DNA from: Anaerolineales bacterium
Lineage (GTDB): Bacteria; Chloroflexota; Anaerolineae; Anaerolineales; Anaerolineaceae
NCBI GenBank assembly: GCA_020060485.1
Contig: JAGVAB010000077.1
Location: 1 to 48,067 of the forward strand
Length of the DNA: 48,067 bases
Direction: 5' to 3'
A program made the position numbers and the translations under genes. Shown here piece by piece: positions 44,519-48,067 of this stretch. Under the pieces are notes generated by a model, which worked only from the letters and a program-made list of their open reading frames with translations, ran no database searches and had not been told where the DNA came from. The stretch's first letter is position 1, and each line of letters starts with the position of its first letter.

Positions 44519-45328
44519 TCATCCAACGCCCAGAATGCTTTCAAAACTGGCCAACCCAAGCAGATTCAGATCAAAACCTGGCTCAACGAATGGCCGCACA
44601 TCATCCACAATACTGGTCCAGTTCAGAGATTCCAGTTTTTGCCTAACCTGCTCTTTCCAGTTATTTTGGGTCAGTTCTTCGCCATTCCAGTTTGTTTGCA
44701 TGAGCGCATGGTTCAAAAAGACCAGATTCGGTTCAGGCCAGGTCGGATCACTCAAATACCAGAGCAAGTCATACAGGTCACGCCCTTTGGTATAAGATCG
44801 CTGCAAGACAGCATGCAGTTTCCCGGAAAGCAGAGAAGCCTTGTCGTAGTGATGAAGTTGCAGCACAACAAATCGGCGCACAACCGTAGTGGCCAATCCT
44901 GCTCCCATTGGCGGGTTTGTATCCACTTCGATCTTTACCGCAAGAACCTCATTGCGCATTGCAGATAACCCCATTTCATACAGCAGGCCGGGAAAGCGAA
45001 TGAAAGCGCTATGCACAATTTTCTGATCATTTACCTTGATCTCAATCTGATACCCTTCTGCCAGGAAATGAGACCGAATGACTTGCAAGTAAGCACGGAA
45101 ATCATAATGCTGCCGATCTCCTTCAAGCGCAAAATCCAGATCCTCGGAGTAGCGTCCATGTGCGTACAGGAATCGAAGCGCGGTTCCTCCATGAAATGCC
45201 AATGGAATCATTGCGCCGGATCTTTGTAAAGACCCCAAAATCCGTGCCTGCAAATATTCCCGTACCAGGTTTTTCCCCTCAAGTGATGAGGATGTTTGCT
45301 TCACCAGGTTCGCCAAATACTCTTTCAT
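44519..45328 (-). CDS. abiEii: AbiEii/AbiGii-type nucleotidyltransferase toxin
   Basis: The 269-residue protein has the family's nucleotidyltransferase motif: HGGTALRFLY (46-55) followed by RYSEDLDFAL, with the catalytic aspartates at D63 and D65. AbiEii toxins transfer nucleotides to cellular targets and arrest growth during phage infection. The gene overlaps the upstream antitoxin by four bases (ATGA) and is of full length for the family. It lies just outside the cassette array in an accessory region. Confidence 0.9.
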   Translation of the reverse strand: MKEYLANLVKQTSSSLEGKNLVREYLQARILGSLQRSGAMIPLAFHGGTALRFLYAHGRYSEDLDFALEGDRQHYDFRAYLQVIRSHFLAEGYQIEIKVNDQKIVHSAFIRFPGLLYEMGLSAMRNEVLAVKIEVDTNPPMGAGLATTVVRRFVVLQLHHYDKASLLSGKLHAVLQRSYTKGRDLYDLLWYLSDPTWPEPNLVFLNHALMQTNWNGEELTQNNWKEQVRQKLESLNWTSIVDDVRPFVEPGFDLNLLGLASFESILGVG

Positions 45329-45966
45329 CTCATATCCTCATACTGATTGGTTTCTGTGGAAATGACACGCAGTATCTGTTGGGCTGCATTCAACATTTTT
45401 GGGGTTCCGAATTTTTGAGACAATTCCTTGAGCAGTTCTACATCAAGCTGATCGGTGTTTTGTAACCGTAATGCGTTCAAATAGGCCATCGAGTCTCCCC
45501 CGGGCTGCAAATAGATCAGGTCCAGCAGCGCTTTTTCGGGAACAGCCACCAATGCGCTTTGTTCACCCAAATCGGTTTTCCGATACCCAAACAGCAAATT
45601 TGTTTTGAGATGTCGAAATTCATAACTGCCCAATGGTGTTTCCAATCTTTCCGGGCGCCCCGTGGAAACACTGGTCGTCATGTTCATCACCTCCGGGATA
45701 AGGCCATAATACGCCAACGCTGATTGCAAACTGACATAGGATGCTTCCTGCAGGTGATTGGCAACCAGGAAAGGATGGGGCTTCTTTTTTTGATACGGCG
45801 GGGCAATGGAATAAAGACCTCTGCGAAGTTGGTGGATGCGTCCGTTCTTCACCCAGCGTGAAAGCTGGATACGGATCAACTTTGGATCAACATCCCCGGC
45901 GAGAAGCAGAGAAGATTCGAAGATTGGATCATCGCCAACCAGTTTGAGCAGCGTATCGTATTCCAT
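45325..45966 (-). CDS. abiEi: AbiEi-type antitoxin/transcriptional regulator
   Basis: The 213-residue protein starts with a winged-helix-like domain (IRIQLSRWVKNGRIHQLRRG, residues 31-50) and GLYSIAP, the pattern of AbiEi antitoxins that bind the operator of their own operon. The C-terminal region (SYVSLQSALAYYGLIPE onward) is the antitoxin domain. It is the first gene of the pair. A -10 element six bases upstream of the ATG suggests a leaderless transcript, and an inverted repeat there is the likely autoregulatory operator. Confidence 0.9.
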   Translation of the reverse strand: MEYDTLLKLVGDDPIFESSLLLAGDVDPKLIRIQLSRWVKNGRIHQLRRGLYSIAPPYQKKKPHPFLVANHLQEASYVSLQSALAYYGLIPEVMNMTTSVSTGRPERLETPLGSYEFRHLKTNLLFGYRKTDLGEQSALVAVPEKALLDLIYLQPGGDSMAYLNALRLQNTDQLDVELLKELSQKFGTPKMLNAAQQILRVISTETNQYEDMR

Positions 45967-45972
45967 TGCAAT

Positions 45973-46001
45973 ATATTAGCATAGATGCTAACTTAATGCA
46001 A
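45973..46001 (-). promoter_or_regulatory. abiE promoter with palindromic operator
   Basis: On the minus strand TTGCAT (45996-46001) and TAATAT (45973-45978) are 17 bases apart. The palindrome TTAGCAT-AG-ATGCTAA (45976-45991) fills the spacer, where a bound AbiEi would block polymerase. Only six bases separate the -10 from the ATG. Confidence 0.7.
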
Positions 46002-46161
46002 TAAGCGTAATGGTTGCGTTAATGCTGTTCATTTTCTGTGTTGGAAAGAATTCATGCCATACACAGCAAAATAAGACAGGCGGGCACAATCCGGCGATAA
46101 TCACCTACCGATTCCGATGGATATCGGAATATGCATCCCAGGGAGGATAACCAATGTCAGA

Positions 46162-47571
46162 TTAATCACGATTCACAAGTGAATCCACCGTAAACAAGCC
46201 TATCCCCTCGCTCCTGGATCTGGCCTCAAGATCGGGGGTGAAGCCGTTGCGCGCAAAAATGGCGAATTGAACTTGCTCGATTTCATGATCTTTGGTCAAC
46301 ACCCCGGCTTTTTGCTTGAGGTCATCCAAAACGCTCAGACCAAGCGGATGATTTGTCCATTTACACTCCCCCACCAGGGCGATCTTCTCGGAAAGGTTGA
46401 CCGCCAGAACATCAATCTCTGCGTGCCGGTTCCACCATCCTCCAATCCGCTCAGGCATAAAGCCCAATTTGTCTGCCTGGGCCAGACGCCCTGTGAACCT
46501 AATCGCTGCTTCCTCAAATGCAGTGGCAACAAAATGATCCAAATCCGGCTTGATCCGCTGCTGAAGAATCGCATCCGCTAATCCAAGATCAAGACCGCCT
46601 TGATTGGGATGAACATAGCGGAACCAAAAACGCAGGAAGTGGTCGTCAATATGGTAAATCCCTTTTTTACTCTTTTCCGGTTGCGTTTCGGTGGCTGGCA
46701 CACGCCGGGTGATCAAACGCATTTGCTGCAAAATATCCAGGTAGCGGGCAACAGTGGTTACATCGCCTACGCCTGAGCCTTGCGCAATTTCGTTCAAACG
46801 CGTTCGGCCCTGGGCGATTGCCCTCAAAATGGAAAAATAGTTGCGCGGTTCTCTCAGTTCTTCCATGAGAAGTAAACGCGGTTCATTGAACAGCGTGCCG
46901 GTTTGTGCATCCAAAATATGCTGCCGGATATTGGAAAACACATCCTGGCTGTCCTGGAAGGTGCGCAAATAATACGGCATTCCGCCAACAACCGCCCAGG
47001 TGATGAACTTCTCTTCCGCAGAATAGGCAGGGAAAAACCGGGCAGCAGAAGGCAGGTCCATGGGACGCAGGAGAGTGCTGGCCGTCCGCCGTCCATACAA
47101 AGGGGCCTGATAACCCAGCACTTCCGTTTCCATCATGCCGATATACGAACCGCACAAAACCAGCATGATTTGTGTGGTTTTGAGTTTTCCATCCCATACT
47201 TTTTGCAGAATGGATGAAATGGCTTTGTTGCCGCTGATCAGGTAGGTGAATTCATCCAGAACGATGATGGGCTTGGGCTGCATGGGAAGATCGGCCAGCG
47301 CCTGGAATGCGGCCTCCCAGGAAGGGAAGGTAAACCCGGAGGGAACTTCCGCATGGTTGAAACCGTATACCTGTTGCGAGAATGTGGCCAATTGCTCTGA
47401 GTCACTACTCAATGTGGCAATAAAAAAGATGTGCGGTTTGTCTGCACAAAAGGCATGCAGCAATTCGGTTTTTCCAACCCGGCGACGGCCATACAAGATG
47501 AACAGTTCTGCCTGATTGGACCGATAACGCTGATCCAATAGATCAAGTTCAGTCTTTCGGTCGATGAACAT
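46162..47571 (-). CDS. DUF234-type AAA ATPase with PD-(D/E)XK-like C-terminus
   Basis: The 469-residue protein has Walker A YGRRRVGKTELLHAF (K34), Walker B IIVLDEFTYL and a winged-helix domain (LNEIAQGSGVGDVTTVARYL). Its C-terminal region reads AEIDVLAVNLSEKIALVGEC-K, and the spaced D...ExK residues fit the DUF234 nuclease-like PD-(D/E)XK fold. Such ATPases are widespread in archaea and anaerobic bacteria, with suspected roles in mobile elements or defence. GGAGAAAACC precedes the ATG. It is monocistronic behind a palindromic promoter, between AbiE and a TnpB remnant. A small hairpin (46111-46130) follows its stop. Confidence 0.88.
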   Translation of the reverse strand: MFIDRKTELDLLDQRYRSNQAELFILYGRRRVGKTELLHAFCADKPHIFFIATLSSDSEQLATFSQQVYGFNHAEVPSGFTFPSWEAAFQALADLPMQPKPIIVLDEFTYLISGNKAISSILQKVWDGKLKTTQIMLVLCGSYIGMMETEVLGYQAPLYGRRTASTLLRPMDLPSAARFFPAYSAEEKFITWAVVGGMPYYLRTFQDSQDVFSNIRQHILDAQTGTLFNEPRLLLMEELREPRNYFSILRAIAQGRTRLNEIAQGSGVGDVTTVARYLDILQQMRLITRRVPATETQPEKSKKGIYHIDDHFLRFWFRYVHPNQGGLDLGLADAILQQRIKPDLDHFVATAFEEAAIRFTGRLAQADKLGFMPERIGGWWNRHAEIDVLAVNLSEKIALVGECKWTNHPLGLSVLDDLKQKAGVLTKDHEIEQVQFAIFARNGFTPDLEARSRSEGIGLFTVDSLVNRD

Positions 47572-47601
47572 GGTTTTCTCCAGGTGAAGATGGTTAATAA
47601 A

Positions 47602-47645
47602 ATACTAATCACAATTATTATAATCGTGATTAGTATAATATACAA
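47602..47645 (-). promoter_or_regulatory. ATPase promoter embedded in an 11-bp inverted repeat
   Basis: ATACTAATCAC (47602-47612) and its perfect complement (47626-47636) flank a TATAAT -10 (47617-47622, minus strand). A weak -35 TTGTAT lies at 47640-47645 with 17-base spacing. The repeat is probably a repressor site. Confidence 0.6.
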
Positions 47646-47668
47646 CAGCTTTTTCGGCGGTATCTTAT

Positions 47669-48016
47669 TCTCATATTGCAGTTGAAAACCTCAACCTGCG
47701 CTTTATGAACCAAAACAAACATCTCTCTCGCTCATCTGACGATGCGGTACTGGGCATATTCATGCAATTCTTGGCCTACTAAGTGGAAGAAGCTGGTGGT
47801 CAATTGGTTACAGTGAATCCTGCCTATACATCGGAGATGTGCAGCGAGTGCGGAAAAATCGTAGAAAAAGACTTGTCTGTTCGGACACATGACTGTCCGC
47901 ATTGTGGATTCGTTCTTGATCGAGATGTGAACGCTGCCCGAAATATCCTTCAAAAAGCGTTCTATGCGCCTGGATCGCCTAACGCACCACACCCACACAC
48001 TGACCATTCGCGGTGA
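47669..48016 (+). pseudogene. tnpB: TnpB (IS200/IS605 OrfB) remnant with in-frame stop
   Basis: Translating through a TAA at 47780-47782 gives a continuous C-terminal third of a TnpB protein. It holds the RuvC-II glutamate context IAVENLNLR, then HLSRSSDDA...FLAY-stop-VEEAGGQLVTVNPAYTS, the zinc ribbon CSECG/CPHCG and the RuvC-III motif DRDVNAARNIL. The N-terminal two thirds are missing, with the break at about 47665 next to the ATPase promoter. The stop replaces a codon that is usually lysine. No transposase TnpA and no clear element ends are visible before the window ends. Confidence 0.87.
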
Positions 48017-48067
48017 CAGTTTTCGCCAACGTAATCGTACAAAGGAGGTACTACCAACTCTTCCTGA

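Noticed and set aside
1..48067. CRISPR arrays and tRNA genes
   Set aside because: No regularly spaced repeats and no cloverleaf-like segments with tRNA consensus boxes were noticed by eye. A dedicated scan would be needed to exclude a tRNA.

Overview
The window looks like a chromosomal segment of an anaerobic, carbohydrate-fermenting Chloroflexota, most likely Anaerolineae. This is an inference from gene content: lipoprotein solute-binding proteins with CAAPA-type lipoboxes, many LacI/sugar-ABC loci, a MalT-like LuxR regulator, a short K-T-Q protein of a type I associate with this class, and GH94-type phosphorylases. No rRNA or tRNA gene is present to confirm it.

Layout. (1) 118-3952: an ECF-transporter S component, a PfkB kinase, an M24 peptidase-fold protein and a nucleoside hydrolase, together suggesting nucleoside uptake and salvage. 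(2) 4203-16970: a beta-glucan locus. It holds a LacI repressor, a strong promoter with LacI-type operators, a complete sugar ABC importer (binding protein plus two permeases, no ATPase), two GH16 glucanases (one lipoprotein, one without a signal peptide), a 1070-residue phosphorylase-like enzyme and a 911-residue GH94 phosphorylase. The logic is extracellular cutting, import of oligosaccharides and intracellular phosphorolysis. (3) 17018-18030: a DUF368 membrane protein with its own terminator. (4) 18078-29711: a second LacI regulon on the minus strand. It contains an ADP-ribosylglycohydrolase-fold protein, a sugar ABC importer, a second and larger ADP-ribosylglycohydrolase-fold protein, a two-subunit NDP-forming acyl-CoA synthetase and a citrate-synthase-fold lyase. 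A URO-D family protein is divergent. Face-to-face promoters share one palindromic operator. The substrate is unknown. (5) 29804-32826: a FAD oxidoreductase / SDR / NTF2-like cluster. (6) 33090-39426: an operon with a methyltransferase, a MacB-like ABC exporter, a double flavodoxin and a CPBP protease. The last two carry the same duplicated C-terminal tail. A small gene follows that is probably translated leaderless. (7) 39480-42013: a MalT/LuxR-type regulator with a terminator and an upstream G-rich tract.

(8) 42174-44450: the most unusual segment. Three hairpin-forming attC-like recombination sites separate three short genes of unknown function, one of them reversed and carrying its own consensus promoter. 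I read this as an integron cassette array without an integrase in view (a CALIN-like array). (9) 44519-48016: an accessory stretch with an AbiE type IV toxin-antitoxin pair, a DUF234-type ATPase with a PD-(D/E)XK-like end, and a TnpB (IS200/IS605) remnant with an in-frame stop.

Regions 1-6 look like ordinary chromosome, whereas 42.1-48.0 kb looks like a mobile or defence-associated island.
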